A DNA stretch of 33,710 nt from Sulfurospirillum sp. SCADC (GTDB lineage Bacteria; Campylobacterota; Campylobacteria; Campylobacterales; Sulfurospirillaceae). The translations under genes and the position numbers were made by a program. The stretch is taken from NCBI RefSeq assembly GCF_000743525.1, contig NZ_JQGK01000018.1, positions 47,273 to 80,982 of the forward strand. The letters run 5' to 3'. This document shows positions 23,040-30,787 of the stretch, one piece after another (positions within the stretch are counted from its first letter, which is position 1; every line of letters begins with the position of its first letter). The notes under the pieces are model-generated. The model had not been told where the DNA came from and made no database searches. It was given only the letters and a program-made list of their open reading frames with translations.

Positions 23040-24368
23040 TTAAAATTTGTAGTTAGCTCTGAATCTAAGTTCATCGCTATTAACTGATGCTAGTCCATCT
23101 GGCTCTTGTTTAGCATCTTCGTATTCAAGAGATAATGTCAAGCCTTTAACTGCGGGGATATCATAAGCAACTTGACCTGCCCAATATGTCCAATCTGTTG
23201 ACCTAATTACTTTAGTAGTGGTGCCGGTAACAGTACCATCAGCAGAAATTGAGATATAGTTAGCCATTAATTTTAAACCAGCAACGCCCACTTTTGTAAA
23301 ATCATAAGATGCTTCGATTTTATACGCATCCGTATCAGCCGTTGATACTCTACTTGCACCAGCGATAAGTGGAGCAGTAAATGCAACAGCACCACCAGCA
23401 CCATTACCCATACCAAGAATAACATTGTCGTCACTTGATACGGATGTATACGCTGTTTTTAGACCAAAGCCCGCAAGATCAATGATTGACGCTTGAAGTC
23501 CGAACATACCACCGTCATAACCAATGCCTGCATTACCAGCAGCATTGTATTTATCAGTTTTAGATGCTTGATACCCACCATCTAAACCGATTTTAAAGTT
23601 GCTCATAGGTACAACATAACCCAATCCAGCAACCCAAACATCCGTATCGCCAACTGTTGCTCCAGCTACATCATTAATTAATGCGTATTGACCTGTAATG
23701 GTTAAGTTTGGAATGGATTTATTGATAGCCAAGATAGTGTAAGCGCCATCAAATGTGAAGTTACCTGCGCCATAGAATAGTGCATTTTTTGAAAAGTCAG
23801 GAATATCGCTTTCACCATCAACAGCAGTTGGGTATCCATCACCAGTCACTTGAGATGTTCGTCCTTGGAATTTAGAAACATAACCTGCTGCCAATGTTGT
23901 TTGTGGTAAGTCTGTGTTAAGGAGTAATGCACCTTCAAAGGACTCTTTAATCATACGTGAACCAGAACCATTAACCAATGGGGTAGAGATAAATTGACGA
24001 CCAACTTTTGCAGTTGTTTTGCCAATTGTGTATGCGATATATGCTTCAGAAAGCACCGCACCTGAACCATACATATCACCATCATACATTTGTTTTGCTG
24101 TTGTATCTGCATCTGGTGCATAGTTTGATTGCATTGTTAGTCCCAAACTCAACCCGTAGAATGAATCAGTAACGTAACCAAGCATAACACCTGTACTAAA
24201 AAGGTCTTCGGATGTTGTACCAGTATCTCTGTCAAAATACCATGCTCTTAATTCACCGTTTACTTTACCGTTTTTAAATGCGTCTGCAAGAGTTTCACTT
24301 GCCGCAAAAGAGCTAGATGCAAGACCTGCGACTACGATAGCCGCCAAGCTAAGTTTAGCTAATTTCAT
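23040..24368 (-). CDS. OprD-like outer-membrane porin, paralogue 2
   Basis: 442 residues. The same 23-residue start as paralogue 1, then a beta-barrel sequence ending LRFRANYKF. Shared blocks include GELRAWYFDRDTGT, MYGDGDMYGSGAVLSEAYIA-like stretch and RQFISTPLVNGSGSRMIKES, while the loops and middle (PDFSKNALFYGAGNFTFDGA, DTDVWVAGLGYVVPMSN) differ, so the two are diverged duplicates probably with different pores or regulation. AAGGAG precedes the ATG at 24368. The gene with its own promoter and terminator is bracketed by a 27-bp inverted repeat. Confidence 0.9.
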   Translation of the reverse strand: MKLAKLSLAAIVVAGLASSSFAASETLADAFKNGKVNGELRAWYFDRDTGTTSEDLFSTGVMLGYVTDSFYGLSLGLTMQSNYAPDADTTAKQMYDGDMYGSGAVLSEAYIAYTIGKTTAKVGRQFISTPLVNGSGSRMIKESFEGALLLNTDLPQTTLAAGYVSKFQGRTSQVTGDGYPTAVDGESDIPDFSKNALFYGAGNFTFDGAYTILAINKSIPNLTITGQYALINDVAGATVGDTDVWVAGLGYVVPMSNFKIGLDGGYQASKTDKYNAAGNAGIGYDGGMFGLQASIIDLAGFGLKTAYTSVSSDDNVILGMGNGAGGAVAFTAPLIAGASRVSTADTDAYKIEASYDFTKVGVAGLKLMANYISISADGTVTGTTTKVIRSTDWTYWAGQVAYDIPAVKGLTLSLEYEDAKQEPDGLASVNSDELRFRANYKF

Positions 24369-24400
24369 ATTATCTCCTTGAATTTTTTAAAGGCGAAATA

Positions 24401-24429
24401 AGTCTATCACAAAAAATAAAAAATTACAA
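24401..24429 (-). promoter_or_regulatory. Promoter of porin gene 2
   Basis: On the minus strand TTGTAA (24429-24424), a 17-nt T-rich spacer, and TAGACT (24406-24401), about 33 nt before the start codon. Confidence 0.6.
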
Positions 24430-24492
24430 TAAATTCTTAAAAGAATGTCACACGATGTGGCATTTTGTAATCAAATTGTTATGAAGTAAAAT

Positions 24493-24519
24493 GGGGTCAG
24501 GGTTAAACTTTTAACTTTT
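24493..24519 (+). repeat. 27-bp inverted repeat, right copy
   Basis: Begins GGGGTCAGGGT and ends TAAACTTTTAACTTTT; 24 of 27 positions match the left copy in opposite orientation. Its outer end supplies the last two codons and the stop of the HepT-like gene. Confidence 0.75.
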
Positions 24520-24864
24520 TGGTTGCGTTTCGATAATTATTTGTTCTATGTTGTATTTTAATTTTGGTAAATCATATAAAATTGTATTCCAAACAATGCG
24601 ATGGTCAATACCAAAATACTCATGAATTAAAAGATTTCTAAAATCTTTAACATCTCTCCATGCAACTTCATTGTAGTGTTGTGTTAAATTTTCTGGTAAA
24701 TGTTTTGTTGCTTCACCAATGATTTCAAATTCACGGATGACTGCACTGTAAGTCTTTCGATCATGTATAAATACTTCAAGAGTTATTCCATCTACATAGG
24801 ACAAAATCGCCTCAATAGACTCTTTAATATCGTAAATAAATAACCGTAAGTCTCTTTTAGACAT
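24511..24864 (-). CDS. hepT: HepT-like HEPN-domain toxin (DUF86)
   Basis: 117 residues, an all-alpha HEPN domain. HEPN toxins of this group are ribonucleases whose active site is R-X4-H-X-Y; here Arg76-N-L-L-I-His81-E-Tyr83 (RNLLIHEYFGID) is intact. Other family marks are YDIKESIEAI and IREFEIIGEATKHLPE. In characterised HepT/MntA pairs the antitoxin AMPylates this tyrosine. ATG at 24864 overlaps the MntA stop by eight bases. Its 3' end runs into the 27-bp repeat. Confidence 0.92.
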   Translation of the reverse strand: MSKRDLRLFIYDIKESIEAILSYVDGITLEVFIHDRKTYSAVIREFEIIGEATKHLPENLTQHYNEVAWRDVKDFRNLLIHEYFGIDHRIVWNTILYDLPKLKYNIEQIIIETQPKS

Positions 24865-25150
24865 AAATGATTTCTTTTAAAATATACTCTTTTGCAATAG
24901 GTTTAAGTGTACTTTCAATACCTAAATCTACTTTTTTACCAAAAGCCATCTCAATTTCTTGTTTAAAGCCGAAAAATGTGCGAAGCGTTTTTTTCTCTTC
25001 TATCATTTCTACAGCAATATCTATATCACTATCATCACGTTGTTCATTTCTTACATAGCTACCAAATAGTCCAATTTTTGTTACACCATATTTTTCTTTG
25101 AAAATCTCTTTATTTTTGGCTAAATAATCGAGGATTATTTTTTTATCCAC
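24857..25150 (-). CDS. mntA: MntA-like minimal nucleotidyltransferase antitoxin
   Basis: 97 residues. The nucleotidyltransferase signature G-S-X10-D-X-D is complete: GSYVRNEQRDDSDIDI, with Gly30-Ser31 and Asp42/Asp44; the third acidic residue is probably Asp96-equivalent in KKVDLGIES. MntA neutralises HepT by transferring AMP to it. The start is GTG at 25150, preceded by GGGAGG. It is the first gene of the pair and translation is coupled to HepT. Confidence 0.92.
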   Translation of the reverse strand: MDKKIILDYLAKNKEIFKEKYGVTKIGLFGSYVRNEQRDDSDIDIAVEMIEEKKTLRTFFGFKQEIEMAFGKKVDLGIESTLKPIAKEYILKEIIYV

Positions 25151-25242
25151 GCAAAACCTCCCAAGTGAAGTGCTAAAGCAGGAAAATTATAGCATAAATA
25201 GTAGTGGGCATACAGAAAGCAGAAAACTGCCTTCTGAATGCT

Positions 25243-25252
25243 TTACATGTAA
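25243..25252. repeat. TTACATGTAA palindrome copy 12
   Basis: Intergenic between dctM and mntA; extends to the 16-bp perfect palindrome GCTTTACATGTAAAGC (25240-25255), abutting the dctM stop codon. Confidence 0.92.
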
Positions 25253-25255
25253 AGC

Positions 25256-26539
25256 TTAGATGCCGTACATGAGTTGAGGTAACCACAAAGAGATCATAGG
25301 GATGTAGGTTACTAAAAGAAGTCCTACAAATAAAACGGCGACCCAAGGAAGAGAGGCTACAACGACCTCTTTGAGGCTCAGCCCTGTCATACCTGCTGCT
25401 ACGAAAAGGTTGAGTCCCACGGGTGGGGTTATCATGCCTATTTCCATGTTTACAACCAAAACAACACCAAAATGGATCGGATCAATGCCAAGGGCAAGAA
25501 TCAATGGTAACAACAATGGCACGGTAATCATAACGATGGAACTTGGCTCCATAAATTGCCCCATTAAGAGCAACAAGATATTGACGATCACCAAGAACAT
25601 AATCGGTCCAACATTCGCTTCCATAATCATCTTTGTGATTTGCTGAGGAATCGTCTCATCGGTTAAGAAATGCGCAAAGATCATGGCATTGGCGATAACA
25701 AAGAAGATCATCGCACTGGTAAGTGCTGACTCTAATATAATAGGATAGACATCTTTAAGTTTCAAATCTTTATAGACAAAAACGGAAACAACAAACGCAT
25801 ACACAGCACTCGCTGCACCTGCTTCTGTTGGCGTAAAAATACCTCCGTAAATTCCACCAATGACGAGAACAATCAGCATAAGCGCCCAAAAAGCTTCTTT
25901 AAACTTTTTCAAACGCTCTTTAAAAGAGGCCGGTTCTGTTTTTTTAAACCCTAAACGTACCGCACCAACATATGTTAATGCCATCAACATAAAACCAAGT
26001 AATAAACCTGGGACAACACCCGCCATAAACAGCTTACCGATGGAAAGATCGGCGGTAACACCGTAAACGATAAAAACAATGGACGGAGGAATTAAAATAC
26101 CCAAACTTCCCGATGTTGCAATCGTACCGATGGCATAGCCTCTTGGATAGCCAGCCTCTTTGATCGCGCTAAACATAACCGAACCAATCGCCGCAACCGT
26201 TGCAGGCGAACTACCGCTGACTGCCGCAAAGATCATCGCTGCAAAAATGGCAGAAATAGGAAGACCACCAGGTAAATGCCCAACAATCGACTTTGCAAAC
26301 TCAATGATACGGTGCGCCGCCCCACCTTTGGAGAGGAAAGAGCCTGCTAGAATAAACATAGGAATGGCCATGAGCGAATACTTATTGAGTCCATCAAATA
26401 CATGCGACGTAATGCCCAACAAATCCATATCGGTAAAGAAATACGCGGTAATCAGTGTACTGGAGCCTAATGCTACAGAAACAGGCACGCCAAGGAACAT
26501 CAAGAGGAAGAGTAATCCAAATATACTAAGCATTAACAT
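25256..26539 (-). CDS. dctM: TRAP transporter large permease (DctM)
   Basis: 427 residues, the usual DctM size and a dozen or so hydrophobic helices. Marks: FLLMFLGVPVSVALGSST, MAIPMFILAGSFLSKGGAA, GSSPATVAAIGSVMFSAIKEAGYP, GSLGILIPPSIVFIVYGV and the C-terminal INPPVG-type stretch here as MITPPVGLNLFVAAGM. It is the Na+-coupled membrane channel of a tripartite ATP-independent periplasmic transporter. ATG at 26539 has GGAG six bases upstream and overlaps the dctQ end by 14 bases. Confidence 0.95.
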   Translation of the reverse strand: MLMLSIFGLLFLLMFLGVPVSVALGSSTLITAYFFTDMDLLGITSHVFDGLNKYSLMAIPMFILAGSFLSKGGAAHRIIEFAKSIVGHLPGGLPISAIFAAMIFAAVSGSSPATVAAIGSVMFSAIKEAGYPRGYAIGTIATSGSLGILIPPSIVFIVYGVTADLSIGKLFMAGVVPGLLLGFMLMALTYVGAVRLGFKKTEPASFKERLKKFKEAFWALMLIVLVIGGIYGGIFTPTEAGAASAVYAFVVSVFVYKDLKLKDVYPIILESALTSAMIFFVIANAMIFAHFLTDETIPQQITKMIMEANVGPIMFLVIVNILLLLMGQFMEPSSIVMITVPLLLPLILALGIDPIHFGVVLVVNMEIGMITPPVGLNLFVAAGMTGLSLKEVVVASLPWVAVLFVGLLLVTYIPMISLWLPQLMYGI

Positions 26540-27089
26540 CTTTAACTCCTCTAATTTCTAATGAATCATGCAGCGTTTCAAGCTCGCTGTTCACGACCAC
26601 TTTACTAGCATCCGTGGCAGCCACTTCAAAAATTTTCTCTCCTGCACGAAATGCAGCCCCAATAAACGCAAAAGGCAACACAAGGTGTGGAATCCACATC
26701 GGAATGCGAAGATCAATGCTCATCTCACCAAAATCGATCAACATCAAGACCAACTCATACCCAAAATAGGACATCAATGCAAGATAGAGACAACTAAACA
26801 GATGGGCTCCCATCAAAATGATCTTTGCCATCATCGGTGGTAATTTCTCTAAAAGCATCGTCACAGAGATATGAACTCCTTTTTTGAAACCATACGCGGC
26901 ACCAAAGAGCGCTGACCACATAAAAAGATAGTTGGTAAGCTCTCCTGCCCACGTGATGCTCATCTCAAAAAAATAGCGCAACACCACGTTAGCAAACGCG
27001 AGAATAACGCCTGCGGCAATACCAAAAACCGCAATATTTTTATTGATTGCCATAACCCCTAAATCGAGGATTGTAAAATATTTTTTCAT
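26526..27089 (-). CDS. dctQ: TRAP transporter small permease (DctQ)
   Basis: About 187 residues with four predicted membrane helices: NIAVFGIAAGVILAFANVVL, LTNYLFMWSALFGAAYGF, MAKIILMGAHLFSCLYLALM and WIPHLVLPFAFIGAAFRAGE. The W-A-G/E-L-T-N-Y-L-F-M-W stretch is the family's conserved region. The ATG at 27089 (MKKYFTILDLG) is preferred to the GTG at 27107. Acts as a partner and chaperone of DctM. Confidence 0.92.
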   Translation of the reverse strand: MKKYFTILDLGVMAINKNIAVFGIAAGVILAFANVVLRYFFEMSITWAGELTNYLFMWSALFGAAYGFKKGVHISVTMLLEKLPPMMAKIILMGAHLFSCLYLALMSYFGYELVLMLIDFGEMSIDLRIPMWIPHLVLPFAFIGAAFRAGEKIFEVAATDASKVVVNSELETLHDSLEIRGVKDVNA

Positions 27090-27152
27090 CGCTTCTCTTT
27101 TTATCACAACTTTTTCATAAAGTCTTTTAAGCCATCAAGGCACAGATATAGA

Positions 27153-27187
27153 AAAAGGCATCTTGCGTTTGTAACAAGATGCCTTTT
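27153..27187 (-). terminator. Hairpin between dctP and dctQ
   Basis: AAAAGGCATCTTG (27153-27165)/CAAGATGCCTTTT (27175-27187), 13-bp stem; on the minus strand the 3' arm ends in CCTTTTTC. A rho-independent terminator by form; being inside the operon it probably allows partial read-through, keeping the binding protein more abundant than the permeases. Confidence 0.85.
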
Positions 27188-27193
27188 CTTGGG

Positions 27194-28183
27194 TTATTTA
27201 ACCGCTTGAACTTTTTTGATCAGATCTTCACCAATGACAGTGTAAAACTGTGGATAGATCGCTTCCATCGCTTTTTGCCAAACGGCTTTTTGCTCTGCAT
27301 TTAGTGTATGAATTTTAAGATTGCCTGATGTTTTTGCATACTCTTTTAACTTTGCAAGCATCTCTTCATCATCTTGTGCGGCTAGCTTTCGCTCATACAC
27401 GGTGGCTTCTTTCATCGCTTGAAGCACCATTGGTTTGAGATCCGCAGGGAATTTTTTCCAGAAACTCTCACTCATAATGACCAAGTAACCAAGGTAACCG
27501 TGATCAGAGAGTGTTAAGTCTGTTTGAACTTCGTTAAACTTTTTAGTATAGAAGTTTGAAAGGGGATTTTCAGCACCATCGACTACGCCTTGTTGAAGGG
27601 CTGAGTAGACCTCTGAAAATGGCAAAACTTGTGGATTGGCACCAATCGCTTTAAATTGAGCTTCCAAAACGTGTGAGCTCATAATACGAAACTTTTGACC
27701 TTCTGCATCTTTTGGGGTCAAAATTGCTTTTTTATTGGAAGAGAGGTGTTTAAAGCCTGCATCCCAGTAATCAAGCGCTACGAAACCTTTTGCCGTGACT
27801 TTATCTTTGAGGATTTGCCCTACTTCGCCATCTAAGACTTTATACAGATGATCTTTATCTCTAAAAATGAAGGGGAGATCGAAGAGTTGCATCTCTGGAA
27901 CAATGCTGGTAAATTTTGAGAAACTTGGCATTGCGATGTGAGCATTTCCAAGTTTAAGGGCTTTCATCTCTTCACCATCACCGTATAACTGTGAGTTGGG
28001 GAAAACAACGACTTCAACTTTACCATTGGTAAGTTCACCGACTCTTTTAGCAAAGAAATCAGCACCCATACCTTTTGGAGTATTTGGACTGACAACGTGT
28101 GTCACTTTGATGGTATATTCTGCAGCGATAGCAGAGGAAACAAGAAGCGTTGCTAGTGCCGCTACTTTGAGAAACTTAGTCAT
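27194..28183 (-). CDS. dctP: TRAP transporter periplasmic substrate-binding protein (DctP family)
   Basis: 329 residues with a signal peptide (MTKFLKVAALATLLVSSAIA). DctP fold: YTIKVTHVVSPNTPKGMGAD, LYGDGEEMKALKLGNAHIAM, DLPFIFRDKDHLYKVLDGE, and the ligand segment GQKFRIMSSHVLEAQFKAIG followed by QGVVDGAENPLSNF; the Arg in KFRIMS is the usual carboxylate-binding residue. Probable substrates are C4-dicarboxylates, though the family also binds other organic acids. AAGGAG precedes the ATG at 28183. A two-component system lies directly upstream. Confidence 0.93.
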   Translation of the reverse strand: MTKFLKVAALATLLVSSAIAAEYTIKVTHVVSPNTPKGMGADFFAKRVGELTNGKVEVVVFPNSQLYGDGEEMKALKLGNAHIAMPSFSKFTSIVPEMQLFDLPFIFRDKDHLYKVLDGEVGQILKDKVTAKGFVALDYWDAGFKHLSSNKKAILTPKDAEGQKFRIMSSHVLEAQFKAIGANPQVLPFSEVYSALQQGVVDGAENPLSNFYTKKFNEVQTDLTLSDHGYLGYLVIMSESFWKKFPADLKPMVLQAMKEATVYERKLAAQDDEEMLAKLKEYAKTSGNLKIHTLNAEQKAVWQKAMEAIYPQFYTVIGEDLIKKVQAVK

Positions 28184-28216
28184 ATTGACTCCTTATTCAT
28201 AGTATTTTCACTGTCG

Positions 28217-28222
28217 ATTATA
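28217..28222 (-). promoter_or_regulatory. Putative -10 box of dctP
   Basis: TATAAT on the minus strand 34 nt before the dctP ATG. No recognisable -35 at 17 nt, compatible with activator dependence. Confidence 0.5.
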
Positions 28223-28251
28223 GGTGAAAATTATGTCAAAGTTATGTATCT

Positions 28252-28261
28252 TTACATGTAA
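28252..28261. repeat. TTACATGTAA palindrome copy 13
   Basis: In the dctP upstream region as CTTTACATGTAAAG, about 30 bp upstream of the TATAAT box. Confidence 0.9.
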
Positions 28262-28293
28262 AGCTTCAAAGCATTACGAATAAAGCTCCAATA

Positions 28294-28308
28294 GTTTCTT
28301 TTTGTAAC
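28294..28308. promoter_or_regulatory. GTTWC-N5-GTAAC site 1 upstream of dctP
   Basis: GTTTCTTTTTGTAAC, an imperfect palindrome. Its centre lies 52 bp, about five helical turns, from site 2. Candidate response-regulator operator. Confidence 0.5.
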
Positions 28309-28345
28309 TAAAATAGCTAAAATTAAACTTTTCTTGATTTTTTAT

Positions 28346-28360
28346 GTTACAATTTGTAAC
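28346..28360. promoter_or_regulatory. GTTWC-N5-GTAAC site 2 upstream of dctP
   Basis: GTTACAATTTGTAAC, 7-bp perfect arms around a central T. It overlaps the last codons and stop of the response-regulator gene. Confidence 0.55.
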
Positions 28361-29021
28361 CAATTCCTTGAATATTTTTTAAAGTACCCTCTGGTAACTT
28401 CTTTCTTAAGTTCTTAATCATCAAACGAAGGGCGTTGAGACTCATGTACTCACTCTCCCACAATTTCTGTTCAATCTCTTCATACGAGATAATAGAATCT
28501 TTTTGCAACAAAAGCTCAATGAACCTTGCCTCTTTCTTGGTCAGTTCATAAATATCACTCTCATGTGTAATGGTTTTTTGCAGTGAATCATAGTACCAAT
28601 TGGGTGCCAACTCTTGAAGATGCGCTTTCTCTTTCGCTTGCAAAAATTTTTCCAGCGCATCAAAAAGCTTAGGCTCCGTAATAGGCTTAACGATGTAGCG
28701 AAGCAAAGAGAGCTCAATGGCTTCAAGCATAAAGTCCACCTCCGTGTATGCGGTGATGATAATAATATCTGCCTTCTGGTCGTTCTCTCGAATTTTTTTT
28801 GCCAAATCAATACCGCTTAAATGGGGCATCTTGATGTCGGTAATAATGAGGTCTGGTTTATGCTCTACAAAAAGCTTATACGCCTCTTCTCCATCGGTTG
28901 CAAGGTAGACCTCTTTGAAAAGAAGACCAAGTAGTTCATAGACATTTTTACGTACACCAGCTTCATCTTCAGCGTACAAAACACTATACGATGCAAGCTT
29001 TTTTAACATCTTTTCATCCAT
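28347..29021 (-). CDS. Response regulator with OmpR-type winged-helix output (DctR-like)
   Basis: 224 residues. Receiver domain at about 10-125: acidic pocket YAEDE, phospho-acceptor Asp62 in IITDIKMPHLSG, switch Thr in IIITAYTE, Lys in YIVKPIT. The C-terminal DNA-binding domain at about 135-224 (YELTKKEARFIELLL, SLNALRLMIKNLRKKLPEGT, IQGIGYKL) is the OmpR/PhoB winged helix. ATG at 29021 is preceded by AAAGGGTGG; the longer in-frame extension to 29345 would overlap the divergent kinase gene. It is transcribed toward dctP and away from the kinase, so control of the TRAP operon is likely but not shown. Confidence 0.92.
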   Translation of the reverse strand: MDEKMLKKLASYSVLYAEDEAGVRKNVYELLGLLFKEVYLATDGEEAYKLFVEHKPDLIITDIKMPHLSGIDLAKKIRENDQKADIIIITAYTEVDFMLEAIELSLLRYIVKPITEPKLFDALEKFLQAKEKAHLQELAPNWYYDSLQKTITHESDIYELTKKEARFIELLLQKDSIISYEEIEQKLWESEYMSLNALRLMIKNLRKKLPEGTLKNIQGIGYKL

Positions 29022-29042
29022 TTTCCACCCTTTACATTTCTT

Positions 29043-29065
29043 AAAAGAATGACTATGATTCTTTT
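29043..29065. promoter_or_regulatory. Inverted repeat in the regulator-kinase divergent region
   Basis: AAAAGAAT (29043-29050) and ATTCTTTT (29058-29065) with a 7-bp centre, midway between the two divergent start codons. Possible autoregulatory operator. Confidence 0.4.
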
Positions 29066-29103
29066 TTATTTCCTTATTATAGCAGTCACTGTGGGAGTTT
29101 TTT

Positions 29104-30702
29104 GTGAAGATTATTAAAGAGAGCAATATCTCTACGATCATTATTGTTAGTACCATCTTTATTATCAGCTCTTTGATGCTTTTTAATGGGTATTTTTTCA
29201 TTACTAAACAGTATGAAATTTTACAAGTGCAGATCGAAGATACTAAAAAAACGTTCGTTGAAAATAAACGCAACATGCTTAAGCGTGAAGTTGATGCTAT
29301 TATAGAATTTATTGAGTTTAAAAAAGCGCGAACGGATCTTTCCAATCCAGATGCACTCGCAATCCTTAAACAAGAAGTTTACAGCTGGATACGCCATATT
29401 CGCTATGGTGGACAAGAGCATAACTATATTTTTGTCTATCAACTAGAACGAATGAAAGGTGGCGATCAATTTGCCACCATGCTCATCAACCCTAACCGTC
29501 CTGATTTAGAAGGTGGGTACATCTCGGATGCGTATACGGATGAAAATGGGAAAGCTTTTCGTAAAATCTTCTTGCAAGATATTGATGAAAAAGGGGACTC
29601 TTTTGTCGATTACACCTATAAAAAACCAGATACCAACATCATTCGCCCTAAGGTTTCTTATTTTAAACTCTACAAAGAGTGGAATATCATCATCGCAGCA
29701 GGCGCTTACACCGACGATATTGATCAAGAGCTAGAGGTCGCTCGATCTGATTTTAAAAAACGAATGAAGCTTGAGGCTACTTCAGCGATTATTATTTTTC
29801 TTCTTTTTGCCTTCATTGCCAATACCTTTGCCGTGATATTGGGCAAACGAATCGAACGCTTTTTAAATACCTACCATAAACAGGTTCAGCAAAAAACACT
29901 TGAACTCGAAAACCTCAACCGCACGTTGGAAAGTCGCGTCACAGAAGAGATCAAGAAGAACCGTGAACAAGAGCAACTGCTCATCCAAAAGTCTAAATTT
30001 ATAGCGCTTGGAGAGATGATCAGCAACATCGCACACCAGTGGAGACAACCGCTCTCGCAGCTTTCAGCCCTTTTGATGACGCTCAAACTAAAATACAATA
30101 TGGACAAGCTCGATAAAACAGCGATGGAAATTAAATGCGTTGAAGCAGAAAATATCGTTGAGTATATGTCTCACACCATCGATGATTTTCGTAACTTCTT
30201 TATGCCCAACAAAGACAAAAAAATGTTTAGTATTCAAACGTCTATCGACGACGTTTTGCGCATCATTGCTATGTCTATTACCAATCAAGAGATCGAAATA
30301 GAGGTCAATATCTTACACGATGAATTTATCATAGGCTATAAAAGTGAATACGAACAAGTTGTTCTCAACCTTCTCTCAAACGCCAAAGATGCCATCATCA
30401 CGTCAGGAAAACAGGGTGGTAAAATTACCATTAGCCTTGAGAGTGACGAACATATGGTACGTCTTAGCATTGAAGATAATGGTGGTGGCATCAAGATAGC
30501 GCCGATTGATAAGATTTTTGAGCCTTATGTAAGCACCAAAGAGCAAAATGAAGGTACAGGCATTGGGCTGTATATGGCAAAATTGATTATAGAGAAAAGT
30601 ATGAGAGGAAAACTTGAAGCACGAAATGAAAAAGAAGGAGCTTTTTTTACGATTGAGTTGGAGAAAGGTTTCAAAGAGACGCTTGGCGGATCGCCTCTTT
30701 GA
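29104..30702 (+). CDS. Membrane-bound sensor histidine kinase with periplasmic Cache domain
   Basis: 532 residues. TM1 about 10-32, a periplasmic Cache-type sensor (about 35-220; NYIFVYQLERMKGGDQFATM, DLEGGYISDAYTDENGKAF, EWNIIIAAGAYTDDIDQEL), TM2 about 226-246, a coiled-coil (about 255-298), then HisKA with H-box FIALGEMISNIAHQWRQPLS (His311) and HATPase with N-box VVLNLLSNAKDAI, DNGGGI and GTGIGLYMAKLI. Cache sensors in this family often bind small organic acids, which suits the neighbouring TRAP transporter. GTG start at 29104 follows GGGAG. Divergent from the response-regulator gene. Confidence 0.93.
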   Translation: MKIIKESNISTIIIVSTIFIISSLMLFNGYFFITKQYEILQVQIEDTKKTFVENKRNMLKREVDAIIEFIEFKKARTDLSNPDALAILKQEVYSWIRHIRYGGQEHNYIFVYQLERMKGGDQFATMLINPNRPDLEGGYISDAYTDENGKAFRKIFLQDIDEKGDSFVDYTYKKPDTNIIRPKVSYFKLYKEWNIIIAAGAYTDDIDQELEVARSDFKKRMKLEATSAIIIFLLFAFIANTFAVILGKRIERFLNTYHKQVQQKTLELENLNRTLESRVTEEIKKNREQEQLLIQKSKFIALGEMISNIAHQWRQPLSQLSALLMTLKLKYNMDKLDKTAMEIKCVEAENIVEYMSHTIDDFRNFFMPNKDKKMFSIQTSIDDVLRIIAMSITNQEIEIEVNILHDEFIIGYKSEYEQVVLNLLSNAKDAIITSGKQGGKITISLESDEHMVRLSIEDNGGGIKIAPIDKIFEPYVSTKEQNEGTGIGLYMAKLIIEKSMRGKLEARNEKEGAFFTIELEKGFKETLGGSPL

Positions 30703-30787
30703 GTCTTCACTTTCAGAAGAAAATATGAAATTCGCTAAGAGAAGTATAGGAACTCAAAGTAAACGATCGGTTAACAAAAGTAACCCT

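Noticed and set aside
20229-24368. Two porin genes as an assembly duplication
   Set aside because: Only the signal-peptide region is nearly identical; barrels, lengths, promoters and terminators differ, so they are true paralogues.
28347-29345. Extended 332-codon reading of the response regulator
   Set aside because: The extra 108 codons overlap the divergent kinase gene and look unlike a protein domain; the start at 29021 has a ribosome-binding site and begins just before the receiver domain.
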